Shown one piece after another: positions 26,229 to 38,836 of a stretch of 64,000 nucleotides of DNA; positions within the stretch are counted from its first letter, which is position 1, and every line of letters begins with the position of its first letter. The notes beneath the pieces were generated by a model that searched no databases, was not told where the DNA came from, and saw nothing but the letters and a program-made list of their open reading frames with translations. Origin of the DNA: Streptomyces sp. HNM0575 (GTDB taxonomy: Bacteria; Actinomycetota; Actinomycetes; Streptomycetales; Streptomycetaceae); NCBI RefSeq assembly GCF_012726265.1, contig NZ_JAASAG010000011.1, forward strand, positions 1-64,000, read 5' to 3'. The position numbers were made by a program, and so were the translations under genes.

Positions 26229-27716
26229 GTGACCAGTGCATCCGCGGAAGTGCCGCCCGTGACCGTCGTCGGGATCGGCGCGGACGGCTGGGACGGGCTC
26301 GCCGGCCGGTCCCGTGCGGCGCTACGGGACGCCGAGGTGGTCATCGGGGGAGAGCGCCAGCTGGCGCTGCTGCCGCCCGAGTGCGAGGGCGAGCGCATCC
26401 GCTGGCCGTCGCCGCTGCGTCCCGCCGTACCAGGCCTGTTCGCGGCGCACTCCGGCCGCCGTGTCGCCGTGCTCGCCAGCGGCGACCCCTTCTTCTACGG
26501 CATCGGCCGGACCCTGTGCGAGGAGCTGGGGCCCGGCGCCCTGCGGGTCCTGCCGCACCCCTCCTCCGTCTCCTACGCCTGCGCACGGCTCGGCTGGCCG
26601 CTGGAGGACACCGGGGTCGTCACCCTCGTGGGCCGTCCCGCCGCCCGGCTCGCCGCGGCGCTGCACGACGGGCGGCGGCTGCTGGTGCTCAGCGCCGGCT
26701 CCTCGACTCCGGGCGAGGTGGCCGGGCTGCTGCGGGACCGCGGGTTCGGGCCGAGCCGGATGCGGGTGCTCGGACGGCTCGGCGGCGAGACGGAGCACGT
26801 CACCTCCCCGGTCACGGCCGAGGACTGGCCCGGCACGCCCGTCGACGCGCTCAACGTCGTCGCGGTCGAGTGCCGCCGCGCTCCGGACGCGCTGCGGCTG
26901 GGCGCCGTGCCCGGACTGCCGGACGGCGCCTACGAGCACGACGGGCAGCTCACCAAGCGGCATGTGCGCGCCGCCACGCTCGCGGCCCTGGCCCCCGCTC
27001 CCGGCGAACTGCTGTGGGACGTCGGCGCGGGCTCCGGTTCGGTCGCGGTCGAGTGGATGCGTACTCACCCCTCCTGCGCGGCCGTCGCGGTCGAGCGTGA
27101 TCCCGTACGCGCCGGGCGCATCGAACGCAACGCGGAACGCCTCGGAGCGCCCGGCCTGCGCGTCGTCACCTCCGCGGCGCCGGAGTGCCTGCCCCGACTG
27201 CCCGTTCCCGACGCGGTGTTCATCGGCGGCGGGCTCACGGCGCCGGGCCTGCTGGAGGCGTGCTGGGAGCTGCTGCGCGCGGGCGGACGCCTCGTCGCCA
27301 ACACCGTGACGCTGGAGTCGGAGGCGCTGCTGGCCGATTGGCACAAGCGCCACGGCGGCGATCTCGTACGGCTGTCGGTGGCGCACGCCGCGCCCGTGGG
27401 CGGCTTCACGGGGTGGCGGCAGGCGATGCCGGTGACCCAGTGGGCCGTGGAGAAGGGCCGCGACCCGCGCGGAGAGACCCGGCGGACGGGCCCGGCGGCA
27501 GCGGGAGCGGTACCGGGGGCGGCACCGGAAACACCCCCCGGAACGGCGCCGGAAGCGACTGCGGAAACGACTGCGGAAACGACTGCGGAAACGACGCCGG
27601 GGACAGGACCGGAACCGGTACCGGAACCGGGGACGGAAGCGGAACCGGGGATGGAACCGGGACCGGGACCGGGGACGGAACCGGGACCGGGAACAGCACC
27701 AGGAGCGGACAAGTGA
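26229..27716 (+). CDS. cobL: Precorrin-6Y C5,15-methyltransferase (decarboxylating), CbiE-CbiT fusion
   Basis: A 495-residue CobL. Residues 10-210 are the CbiE tetrapyrrole methylase half (VTVVGIGADGWDGLAG, VAVLASGDPFFYGIGRTL). Residues 230-415 are the CbiT half (DGQLTKRHVRAATLAALAPA, LLWDVGAGSGSVAVEWMRTH for SAM binding). It adds methyl groups at C5 and C15 and removes the acetate carboxyl in aerobic corrin-ring synthesis. The last 75 residues are an unusual Thr/Glu/Pro/Gly repeat tail not needed by the family. The GTG start at 26229 gives the normal N-terminus. The stop overlaps the cobM start (GTGA). Confidence 0.93.
   Translation: MTSASAEVPPVTVVGIGADGWDGLAGRSRAALRDAEVVIGGERQLALLPPECEGERIRWPSPLRPAVPGLFAAHSGRRVAVLASGDPFFYGIGRTLCEELGPGALRVLPHPSSVSYACARLGWPLEDTGVVTLVGRPAARLAAALHDGRRLLVLSAGSSTPGEVAGLLRDRGFGPSRMRVLGRLGGETEHVTSPVTAEDWPGTPVDALNVVAVECRRAPDALRLGAVPGLPDGAYEHDGQLTKRHVRAATLAALAPAPGELLWDVGAGSGSVAVEWMRTHPSCAAVAVERDPVRAGRIERNAERLGAPGLRVVTSAAPECLPRLPVPDAVFIGGGLTAPGLLEACWELLRAGGRLVANTVTLESEALLADWHKRHGGDLVRLSVAHAAPVGGFTGWRQAMPVTQWAVEKGRDPRGETRRTGPAAAGAVPGAAPETPPGTAPEATAETTAETTAETTPGTGPEPVPEPGTEAEPGMEPGPGPGTEPGPGTAPGADK
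27558..27593 (+). repeat. Three 12-bp tandem repeats in the cobL tail
   Basis: ACTGCGGAAACG is repeated three times without error and encodes TAET-type units in the C-terminal tail. Looser GGAACCGGNAC-like repeats follow to 27700 and give PEPGTEPGPG-type sequence. Confidence 0.9.
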
Positions 27717-28462
27717 CCGTCTACTTCATCGGCGCCGGCCCCGGCGCCGCCGACCTGATCACCCTGCGCGGCGCCCGTACGCTCGCGGCCTGCCGGGTCT
27801 GCCTGTACGCGGGCAGCCTCGTACCGTCCGAACTGCTCGCCGAATGCCCGCCGGGCGCACGGCTGTTGGACACCGCGCGGCTCGACCTCGACGAGATCAC
27901 CGAGGCGCTGGTCGCCGCGCACGAGGACGGTCACGACGTGGCACGTCTGCACTCCGGGGACCCGTCCGTCTTCAGCGCGGTCGCCGAGCAGATGCGGCGG
28001 CTCGACGCGGCGGGCGTGCCCTACGAGATGGTCCCCGGCGTGCCCGCGTTCGCCGCTGCCGCCGCCGCCCTGAAGCGGGAGCTGACGGTACCCACGGTGG
28101 GCCAGACCGTCATCCTCACCCGGGTCGCGAACCGCGCCACGGCGATGCCCGAGAAGGAGGACCTGGCGACCCTCGGCCGCAGCGGGGCGCTGATCGTGCT
28201 GCACCTTGCCGCCCGTTACGTGGACCGCGTGGTCGGCGAACTGCTGCCGCACTACGGCGCCGACTGCCCCGCAGCCGTCGTCGCGTACGCCAGCCGCCCC
28301 GACGAGGTGGTGCTGCGCGGGACGCTCGGGGAGATCGCGGAGACGGTGAAGGCGGCGGACATCGTCCGTACCGCGGTCATCATGGTCGGACGCACGCTCG
28401 GCGCCGAGCAGTTCGGGGACAGCCACCTGTACTCGCCGGAGCGGGAGCGGCACGACTGCTGA
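27713..28462 (+). CDS. cobM: Precorrin-4 C11-methyltransferase
   Basis: A 249-residue SAM-dependent methylase: VYFIGAGPGAADLITLRGAR (first glycine-rich loop), CLYAGSLVPSELLAECPPGA, VARLHSGDPSVFSAVAEQMR, YEMVPGVPAFAAAAAALKRE and PTVGQTVILTRVANR are near-identical to CobM/CbiF. It methylates C11 of precorrin-4. The GTG at 27713 overlaps the cobL stop. Length fits the family (about 250). Confidence 0.95.
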   Translation: MTVYFIGAGPGAADLITLRGARTLAACRVCLYAGSLVPSELLAECPPGARLLDTARLDLDEITEALVAAHEDGHDVARLHSGDPSVFSAVAEQMRRLDAAGVPYEMVPGVPAFAAAAAALKRELTVPTVGQTVILTRVANRATAMPEKEDLATLGRSGALIVLHLAARYVDRVVGELLPHYGADCPAAVVAYASRPDEVVLRGTLGEIAETVKAADIVRTAVIMVGRTLGAEQFGDSHLYSPERERHDC

Positions 28463-28632
28463 ACCGTCCGCCGGGACCGCTGAACCGCCCGCCGGGCAGC
28501 CCGCGTTCTCCGGTCTGCGCGGCTTCCGGACACGCGGGACCTGCGCGATCCGCGTGCCTTACGAGGGAGCTGCGGCTTACGCGCGATCCTCGAGCCTTAC
28601 GCGGGACCTGCGCCCGACGCGCGATCCGCGCC

Positions 28633-29766
28633 CTACGCGGAGCCTCCGGGGCGAGAGGGGCCGCCCCGTCCGACGACGCGGCCCGCCCTGTCGATGCAGA
28701 TCACGTCCACTTCGACGGGCGCGCCGCGCAGCACGGACAGGGCCTGATCGCGGGCCGCGGCCGCCACCAGGTCGCCCAGCGGCACCCCGGCGGCCGACGC
28801 CAACTCCAGTGCCGCCAGGCCGGTGTTGGCGTGTGCGACCTGGTCGCCCAGCGCCTCGTCGGCGCCGCCTTCGCGCGCGAGGCGGGCGAGGAACGCCTTG
28901 TCGACCTGCGAGCGTCCCGAGTGCAGGTCGAGATGCCCGGCCGCCAGCTTCGAGAGCTTGGCGAAGCCGCCGCACAGCGTGAGCCGGTCCACCGGGTGAC
29001 GCCGGACGTACTTCAGCACCGCGCCCGCGAAGTCGCCCATGTCGAGGAGGGCGTCCTCGGGCAGCGCGTACTCGGCGACGACGGTCTTCTCGGACGTGGA
29101 ACCGGTGCACCCCGCGACATGACGCCGCCCCGCCGCCCGCGCCACGTCCACGCCGCGCCTGATCGAGTCGATCCACGCCGAGCAGGAGTACGGCACGACG
29201 ATCCCGGTGGTGCCGAGGATCGACAGTCCGCCGAGGATGCCGAGCCGCGGGTTCCAGGTGGAGCGGGCGATCTCCTCGCCGCCGTCCACGGAGAGGGTGA
29301 CCTCGAAGTCGCCGCCCGCTCCGTGGCGTCCGGCCACGAGCGCGATGTGGTCGCGTATGAGCTGCCGCGGTACGGGATTGACCGCGGGCTCACCCACGGG
29401 AAGGGGGAGCCCGGGGCGGGTGACCGTCCCCACTCCCGGCCCGGCCTCGAAGGTCACGCCCGCGCCGGCCGGCAGCGGCCTGACCGTGGCACGGACCAGC
29501 GCCCCGTGCGTGACGTCCGGGTCGTCGCCGGCGTCCTTCACGATTCCCGCCATGGCGTAGGTGCCGGTCAGCTCCTCGGCCGCGAGGGCGAAGGACGGCG
29601 TGTGCCCCTTGGGCAGCGTGATCGTCACCGGGTCGGGGAAGTCGCCCGTCAGCAGCGCGGTGCAGGCGGCGGTGGCGGCGGCGGTCGCACAGGCACCGGT
29701 CGTCCAGCCCGGCCGCAGACCCGTGTGCTTGAGTTGGGCACCGCGCCCGCCCTTCGCCTCATTCAT
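28633..29766 (-). CDS. cbiD: Precorrin-5B C1-methyltransferase CbiD
   Basis: A 377-residue CbiD: LRPGWTTGACATAAATAACT at the start, VTITLPKGHTPSFALAAEEL, YAMAGIVKDAGDDPDVTHGA, TGIVVPYSCSAWIDSIRRGV and LTLCGGFAKLSKLAAGHLDL. It installs the C1 methyl group and belongs to the pathway branch first described for anaerobic synthesis, yet here it sits with CobG of the oxygen-dependent branch; CobF is not seen in the window. ATG 29766 is the only start before the conserved motif. Its start is just 17 bp from the divergent cobK start. Confidence 0.94.
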   Translation of the reverse strand: MNEAKGGRGAQLKHTGLRPGWTTGACATAAATAACTALLTGDFPDPVTITLPKGHTPSFALAAEELTGTYAMAGIVKDAGDDPDVTHGALVRATVRPLPAGAGVTFEAGPGVGTVTRPGLPLPVGEPAVNPVPRQLIRDHIALVAGRHGAGGDFEVTLSVDGGEEIARSTWNPRLGILGGLSILGTTGIVVPYSCSAWIDSIRRGVDVARAAGRRHVAGCTGSTSEKTVVAEYALPEDALLDMGDFAGAVLKYVRRHPVDRLTLCGGFAKLSKLAAGHLDLHSGRSQVDKAFLARLAREGGADEALGDQVAHANTGLAALELASAAGVPLGDLVAAAARDQALSVLRGAPVEVDVICIDRAGRVVGRGGPSRPGGSA

Positions 29767-29783
29767 GAACGGATCCGGACCCT

Positions 29784-30659
29784 GTGCACGTGCTTCTTCT
29801 CGGCGGAACGACCGAGGCCAGGCGCCTGGCGGAGTCGCTGGACGCCGGTTCGCTGGACGCTGGGCCGCCGAAGGCCGGTTCGCTGGACGCCGGGCCGCCG
29901 AACGCCCGGCCGCCGAGGGCCGGTTCGCTCGACGGCGGCGGGACGGGCGGGATCCGCGAGCCGCGCGGGCTGCGCGTGACGTCGTCGCTCGCCGGCAGGG
30001 TCGCCTCGCCGCGGAGCCTGCCCGGGCAGGTGCGCGTCGGCGGCTTCGGCGGGGTGGACGGGCTCGCCCGGTGGCTGCGCGAGCACGATGTGGATGCACT
30101 CATCGACGCCACCCATCCCTTCGCCGAGACGATCAGTTTCAACGCGGCGCGGGCCGCCGCCCGAACCCATACTCCGCTGCTCGCTCTGCGCCGTCCCGGC
30201 TGGGTCCCCGGTGAGGGCGACGACTGGCGTCCTGCCGCCTCGCTGACGGAGGCCGCGACGCTGCTGCCGTCCGTCGGCCGCCGGGTCTTCCTCACCACCG
30301 GACGCACGGGCCTCGCCGCGTTCGCGCCCCTGGACGAGCTCTGGTTCCTCGTACGCTCCGTCGACCCGCCGGGCGCGCCGCACCCGCGCAACATGGAGGT
30401 GCTGCTTGAGCGCGGCCCCTTCGGCCTCGACCGCGAGCGCGAGCTGCTGCGCCGCTTCCGTATCGACGTGATGGTGACCAAGGACAGCGGCGGATCGGGC
30501 ACGGCGCCGAAGCTCGCCGCGGCACGCGAGGCGGGCCTGCCGGTGATCATGGTGCACAGGCCGCCGGTGCCCGAGGGCGTACCGGTCGTCCGGACCCCCG
30601 CCGAGGCGGTCTCGTGGCTCATGGAACGGCTCGGCGGCCGTGCGCCGGGAGACGGCTGA
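29784..30659 (+). CDS. cobK: Precorrin-6A reductase
   Basis: A 291-residue CobK: VHVLLLGGTTEARRLAESL (NADPH-binding start), GLRVTSSLAGRVASP, LPGQVRVGGFGGVDGLARWL, VDALIDATHPFAETISFNAA, and the C-terminal DVMVTKDSGGSGTAPKLAAA. It reduces precorrin-6A with NADPH. Between the first strand and GLRVTSS lies an insert of about 40 residues containing a 10-residue tandem repeat (AGSLDAGPPK, AGSLDAGPPN), absent from typical CobK. A GTG start at 29784 or 29790 is possible. Confidence 0.92.
   Translation: MHVLLLGGTTEARRLAESLDAGSLDAGPPKAGSLDAGPPNARPPRAGSLDGGGTGGIREPRGLRVTSSLAGRVASPRSLPGQVRVGGFGGVDGLARWLREHDVDALIDATHPFAETISFNAARAAARTHTPLLALRRPGWVPGEGDDWRPAASLTEAATLLPSVGRRVFLTTGRTGLAAFAPLDELWFLVRSVDPPGAPHPRNMEVLLERGPFGLDRERELLRRFRIDVMVTKDSGGSGTAPKLAAAREAGLPVIMVHRPPVPEGVPVVRTPAEAVSWLMERLGGRAPGDG
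29844..29936 (+). repeat. 30-bp tandem repeat inside cobK
   Basis: Two 30-bp copies (29844-29873 and 29874-29903) differ at only two or so bases, followed by a partial third. They keep the reading frame and lengthen a surface loop of CobK near residue 20. Confidence 0.9.
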
Positions 30660-30770
30660 GGTCCGCGGAACGCCCGGAAGGCCCGGAACGCCGGGAACAC
30701 CCGGAACGCCGCCGCCTCACGCGGGCGGGCAACGCCCGGGTGGATCACGGGCGTTGCCTAAGCTCCCGCC

Positions 30771-31301
30771 ATGAACGACACCGCACCCGGCATACGGATC
30801 AGACCCGGCGGCCCGGCCGACGCACCGGCCATCGTCGGCATGCTCGACTCGGCCGTGGCCTGGATGAACGCCCGCGGCAACACCGAGCAGTGGGGCACGG
30901 CCCCGTGGTCGAGCAGGCCCGGCGGGGTGGCGCGGGTCGAGCGGTACACGACCGAACAATCCCCGTTCATCGCGGAGTCGGACGGGGCACCTCGCGGAGC
31001 GCTGGTGCTGGGCTCCGGGCCCAGCCCGCAACTGCCCATCGCGCCCGCCGGGGAGCCCGAGCGGTACGTCCGGCTTCTGGTCTCCGACCGGCGGTACGCG
31101 GGACTGGGCATCGGCGCGGCGTTGCTGGCCCACGCCGCGGAGGAGGCCCGGCGCGCCGGCGTCGGGCTGCTGCGGGTCGACTGCTGGGCGGGCGGCGGAC
31201 GCGAGTTGGTCGCGTTCTACGAGCGCAACGGTTTCACCGCCACCGACCGCTTCACGCACGGGGACTGGCCGGGACAGGTGCTGGCCCGGCGCGTTACCTG
31301 A
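30771..31301 (+). CDS. GNAT-family N-acetyltransferase
   Basis: A 176-residue acetyltransferase: IRIRPGGPADAPAIVGMLDS starts the fold, RYVRLLVSDRRYAGLGIGAA is the acetyl-CoA pyrophosphate loop (R-x-x-G-x-G/A type), and GRELVAFYERNGFTATDRFT ends it. The substrate is unknown. ATG 30771 is the clear start. It lies between cobK and the convergent cobIJ gene but nothing suggests a role in B12 synthesis. Confidence 0.85.
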   Translation: MNDTAPGIRIRPGGPADAPAIVGMLDSAVAWMNARGNTEQWGTAPWSSRPGGVARVERYTTEQSPFIAESDGAPRGALVLGSGPSPQLPIAPAGEPERYVRLLVSDRRYAGLGIGAALLAHAAEEARRAGVGLLRVDCWAGGGRELVAFYERNGFTATDRFTHGDWPGQVLARRVT

Positions 31302-31347
31302 CACGGCGGTACGAGCGGGGCCGGGCACGCAACCCGCGGGACGCGCG

Positions 31348-32907
31348 CTAGGGGGCCTCCCCCTGTTCGTACCGGCGGGGTGTCCAGACGATCTGCTCGC
31401 CGTCGCCGCGCCGTACCGCACGGGTCTGGGAGGAGCCGACGAGGAGGATCGTGCGCATGCCGACCTCGGCGGGCTCCAGCTCCGCGAGGCGCACGATCCG
31501 CACGTCCTCGCCGGGGCCGCCGACGTCGGTGGCCAGCACGACGGGCGTGTCCGGCGCCCGGTGCTCCAGCAGCAGCTCACGGGCCTTGCCGACCTGCCAG
31601 GTGCGGCTCTGCGAACCGGGGTTGTAGAGGGCGAGTACCAGGTCCGCGGAGGCGGCGGCGTGCAGGCGGGCGGCGATGACGTCCCACGGTTTGAGCCGGT
31701 CGGAGAGCGAGATGCTGGCGTAGTCGTGGCCGAGGGGCGCGCCCGCGCGGGCCGCCGCGGCGCTGGCGGCGGTCACGCCGGGCAGCACCCGTACGGGAAT
31801 CTCCGTGTACGGCTCCCGCGACGCCGCCTCCAGCACGGCGGTGGCCATGGCGAACACCCCCGGGTCGCCACCGGAGACCACGGCGACCCGTCTGCCCTGC
31901 CGTGCCAAGTCCAGTGCGAACTCCGCGCGTTCGGACTCCACGCGATTGCCGGAGCCGTGCCTGCGCTGGCCGCTGCGCACGGGGACGCGGTCCAGGTAGG
32001 TCGTATAGCCGACGAGGTCGTCCGCCGTGGCGAGGGCGCCCCGCGACTCCGGGGTCAGCCACAGCGGCCCGGCCGGACCGGTGCCGACGACCACGACCTC
32101 GCCCCGCTCACCGTCGCGCTCCGCCGGGCCCCGTTCACCGTCGCGCTCAGCGCCCCGCTCCGCCGTCCCGGCGCCCGCCCGGCTCGGCAGCACGGCCACC
32201 GAGAAGTACGGGACCGATCCCGGCTCGACGTCGGCCAGTTCGCCGGTGCGTTCCCCGGCCATGGTGGCCCGCTCCACGTAACGCGCCTCGGGAAGGCGTC
32301 CCGAACTCTCCAGCGCCCGGCGGGTCTTGGCGAACGTACGGCCCAGCTTCATCACCACCGCCGGATCGGCCGAGGCCATGCGCGCCGTCAGCTCCTCCTC
32401 CGGCAGGGTGCCGGGCAGGATCGTCAGCACCTCCTCGCCCTCGGCGAGCGGCGTGCCCAGCCGCGCCGACGCGGCGCTGACGGACGTGACGCCCGGCACG
32501 ACCTCCGTGGGACAGCGGCCGGCCAGCCGCTTGTGCATGTGCATGTACGAGCCGTAGAAGAGCGGATCGCCCTCGGCGAGCACCGCGACCGTACGGCCCG
32601 CGTCGAGGTGTGCGGCGAGCCGTTCCGAGGCCTCGGCGTAGAAGTCCTCCAACGCGCCCCGGTAGCCGCCGGGATGGTCGGTGCCCTCGGTCGTCACCGG
32701 GTAGACCAGGGGCTCCTCGATGTGGTCCTCGCGGATGTGCGCTGCCGCGATGGAGCGGGCGATCGACGGCTTGGTCCGTGCGCTGTGGTAGGCGATCACG
32801 TCCGCCTCGGCGATGACTTCGACGGCCCGTACGGTCATCAGCGACGGATCGCCGGGGCCGAGCCCGACACCGTAGAGCCTGCCGGTGGTCTGCTTGGACT
32901 CGGTCAC
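31348..32907 (-). CDS. cobIJ: Fused precorrin-2 C20- and precorrin-3B C17-methyltransferase
   Basis: A 519-residue bifunctional methylase. Residues 1-245 are CobI ([60 protein letters not shown]). After a charged linker ([17 protein letters not shown], itself repetitive), residues 275-519 are CobJ ([80 protein letters not shown]). It carries out two successive ring methylations. The GTG at 32907 overlaps the cobH stop. Such fusions are usual in Streptomyces. Confidence 0.95.
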   Translation of the reverse strand: MTESKQTTGRLYGVGLGPGDPSLMTVRAVEVIAEADVIAYHSARTKPSIARSIAAAHIREDHIEEPLVYPVTTEGTDHPGGYRGALEDFYAEASERLAAHLDAGRTVAVLAEGDPLFYGSYMHMHKRLAGRCPTEVVPGVTSVSAASARLGTPLAEGEEVLTILPGTLPEEELTARMASADPAVVMKLGRTFAKTRRALESSGRLPEARYVERATMAGERTGELADVEPGSVPYFSVAVLPSRAGAGTAERGAERDGERGPAERDGERGEVVVVGTGPAGPLWLTPESRGALATADDLVGYTTYLDRVPVRSGQRRHGSGNRVESERAEFALDLARQGRRVAVVSGGDPGVFAMATAVLEAASREPYTEIPVRVLPGVTAASAAAARAGAPLGHDYASISLSDRLKPWDVIAARLHAAASADLVLALYNPGSQSRTWQVGKARELLLEHRAPDTPVVLATDVGGPGEDVRIVRLAELEPAEVGMRTILLVGSSQTRAVRRGDGEQIVWTPRRYEQGEAP

Positions 32908-33545
32908 TCTTCCTCGCTCGCTGTCGCGTTGAGCGCCGCGGCGGCGATGGCGCTTCCTCCGCGCCGCCCGCGCACGACCAGATGTTCCAGCCCCGAAGGG
33001 TGAGCGGCCAGCGCGTCCTTGGACTCGGCGGCCCCGACGAAGCCCACGGGGACGCCGATGACCGCGGCCGGCCGCGGAGCACCCTCCTCGATCATCTCCA
33101 GGAGCCGGAAGAGCGCCGTGGGCGCGTTGCCCACGGCGACTACCGCTCCGGCCATGCGGTCCCGCCACAGTTCGAGGGCGGCGGCGCTGCGGGTGGTGCC
33201 CAGCTTCGCGGCGAGCGCCGGCACAGCCGGGTCGGACAGCGTGCACACCACCTCGTTGTCCGCGGGCAGCCGCCTGCGGGTGACTCCGCTGGCGACCATC
33301 GAGACGTCGCAGAGGACGGGCGCGCCCGCCCGCAGCGCCTCGCGTGCCCGTGCCACGACCGTGGGCGTGAAGGCCAGATCGCGTACGAGATCGGTCATCC
33401 CGCAGGCGTGGATCATCCGGACGGCGACCTGGCTCACGTCGGGCGGCAGGCCCGCGAGGTCCGCCTCGGCGCGGATGGTGGCGAAGGAGCGCCGGTAGAT
33501 GGACGCGCCGTCCTTCTCGTAGTCGGACACTGTGCTCTCACTCAT
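32904..33545 (-). CDS. cobH: Precorrin-8X methylmutase
   Basis: A 213-residue CobH/Cbi[41 protein letters not shown] with the catalytic histidine, [40 protein letters not shown] and [18 protein letters not shown]. It moves the C11 methyl group to C12 to give hydrogenobyrinate. The ATG at 33545 overlaps the cobG stop (ATGA), and its own stop overlaps cobIJ, so cobG-cobH-cobIJ is one tightly coupled operon. Confidence 0.95.
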   Translation of the reverse strand: MSESTVSDYEKDGASIYRRSFATIRAEADLAGLPPDVSQVAVRMIHACGMTDLVRDLAFTPTVVARAREALRAGAPVLCDVSMVASGVTRRRLPADNEVVCTLSDPAVPALAAKLGTTRSAAALELWRDRMAGAVVAVGNAPTALFRLLEMIEEGAPRPAAVIGVPVGFVGAAESKDALAAHPSGLEHLVVRGRRGGSAIAAAALNATASEEE

Positions 33546-34981
33546 CGGTTCACCGCTGTCGGGGCTGTGGGGCGGCTCGTGCGCGCCTGTGCGACGTGGC
33601 CGGCGGCTCCGGCCCGGTCGGTCGTGACGGTGGAGCGGACCTGCCCGTCGCGCACGACCGAGACCCGGTAGCCCTCCGGGACCGCCACCGACTCCACGCG
33701 GTCGCCCCGCGGGTGGCCGCAGCGGCGTTCGCAGCCGGACCAGTACACGGGGAGGGGGCCGGGCGGCGTGAGCGCTGCCGCGTCCGCCCGTACGTCGGCC
33801 AGCGAAGCGGCACATCCGGGCCGCCCGATGCAGGCGCCCACTCCGGCGTGGGGCGAGGCGGGATCGGTGATCAGACCGGCGGCGCCGAGCAGGCGCATCC
33901 GCTCGTCGGCACGGGCCGCGGGCACGCCGGTCAGGACGAGGCCGCGCCACGGTGTCAGCCGCAGCTCGCCTCCTTCTTCGCGATCGGCGACGGACACGAG
34001 CGGCTCCGGCGGCGGCTCCCCCGGAGACTCCCGCGGCGTCTCCCGAAGTGTCTTCCGCAGCGTCTCCCATTGGGCGGCTTCGATGCGGCCCATCGGAGCG
34101 AGCACCGACAGCGCCGCCTCGCAGCGCCCGCCGGTCACCACTCCGGGCTGCGGGGCGGACGAGCGGGCCACGGGCGGCCCCGGCACCTGGGACATCGTGC
34201 CCGTGTCACCGGCCGTTGCACGGGCAGTCACACCGGCCGCGCGCAGACGGCGGACCACGTCGTCGGTCAACTCATCGGGCCCGTCCGGCAGTTCACCGAT
34301 CCGCCAGGCCCGCCCGTGCCGTACGGCAGCGGTCTGAAGGAACGCTTCGGCAGCGAGGAGCGCGGCCAACGGGGCGTACGCGGAGGGAACTTGAACCGCG
34401 GCGGTGCTTCCACGCTCCCCGGGACCGAGCCGCAGCCACGCCGTGCCGTGCGCACCGGCGGTCAGCGTGACGTCCGCCCCGAGGCCCGCCATGTCGCCGC
34501 GGCCGTCGTCGAGGGCGAAGAGAAAGCGCCCGGAAAGAGCGTGAGTCGAATCACTCCCGCACACCATCCCGTCCAACGCCCGCAGCCACGGCCGAAGATC
34601 GCCGTGCCCGTGGCCGTCGAGACCCGCGAGCGGCGAGGCCACGATGTTGCGGACCCGTTCGTGGCGGTGGGAGGGAAGCAGACCGGCGGGACCGAGGATC
34701 TCCGCCAACTCCCGCCCGCAGCCCGCCTCCAGCCCCCGCAGCTGCACATTGCCGCGGGAGGTGAGATGAAGATCTCCGTCGCCCAGGCGCCGGGCGGCGG
34801 TGCCGAGCGCCTCGGCCTGTACGGGCAGGAGAACACCGCCCGGCACGCGCACCCGGGCGAGCGCTCCGTCGTCCGCCTCGTGCAGGCGCAGCGTCCCCGG
34901 GCATGCGTCACCACGGTCCCGAATCGGCGTCGTGTCCTGGGCGGATGGCCGGACGGGGGCGGTGGACATGGCGGCGAGCAT
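33542..34981 (-). CDS. cobG: Precorrin-3B synthase (monooxygenase)
   Basis: A 479-residue protein of the nitrite/sulfite reductase-like family: an N-terminal ferredoxin-like half-domain ([32 protein letters not shown]), and a C-terminal domain with the 4Fe-4S/siroheme-type cysteines in [15 protein letters not shown] and [10 protein letters not shown]. CobG uses oxygen to make precorrin-3B, marking the aerobic B12 route. The ATG at 34981 lies 10 bases after AGGAGG; a GTG at 34987 and an ATG at 34969 are alternatives. First gene of cobG-cobH-cobIJ, divergent from the riboswitch-led cobN. Confidence 0.9.
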   Translation of the reverse strand: MLAAMSTAPVRPSAQDTTPIRDRGDACPGTLRLHEADDGALARVRVPGGVLLPVQAEALGTAARRLGDGDLHLTSRGNVQLRGLEAGCGRELAEILGPAGLLPSHRHERVRNIVASPLAGLDGHGHGDLRPWLRALDGMVCGSDSTHALSGRFLFALDDGRGDMAGLGADVTLTAGAHGTAWLRLGPGERGSTAAVQVPSAYAPLAALLAAEAFLQTAAVRHGRAWRIGELPDGPDELTDDVVRRLRAAGVTARATAGDTGTMSQVPGPPVARSSAPQPGVVTGGRCEAALSVLAPMGRIEAAQWETLRKTLRETPRESPGEPPPEPLVSVADREEGGELRLTPWRGLVLTGVPAARADERMRLLGAAGLITDPASPHAGVGACIGRPGCAASLADVRADAAALTPPGPLPVYWSGCERRCGHPRGDRVESVAVPEGYRVSVVRDGQVRSTVTTDRAGAAGHVAQARTSRPTAPTAVNR

Positions 34982-35034
34982 ACCCACAGGGCCTCCTGGG
35001 TCGTATGCCCCGTATCACCTCGACGGCCCTTACT

Positions 35035-35175
35035 ATGCTTCTCGGCGGATCCACAGGTCCGCCGACGCCAAGACGGCGATCAGGGAGGAAGCCCGGTGCG
35101 AATCCGGCGCGGTCCCGCCACTGTGAGCCCGGCCCCGACGGCCGGGCGAGCCAGGAACTCCCGCCGTCCGACACC
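35035..35175 (+). promoter_or_regulatory. Cobalamin riboswitch ahead of cobN
   Basis: The cobN leader holds GGAAGCCCGGTGCGAATCCG, GCGGTCCCGCCACTGTGA and the B12 box GAGCCAGGAACTCCCGCC (near 35149-35166), the core order of cobalamin riboswitches. The cobN ribosome site GAGGAAGG (35196-35203) follows within a GC-rich segment, so B12 probably blocks translation. The 5' P1 strand is not well conserved, so the left edge is approximate. Confidence 0.92.
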
Positions 35176-35214
35176 ACCCGGGGCGCGGATACCCCGAGGA
35201 AGGCCAGACGCCGC

Positions 35215-38805
<3,591 letters not shown>

Positions 38806-38836
38806 GCCTCGGGGCCGCGGACGGATGAGCCGGGGC

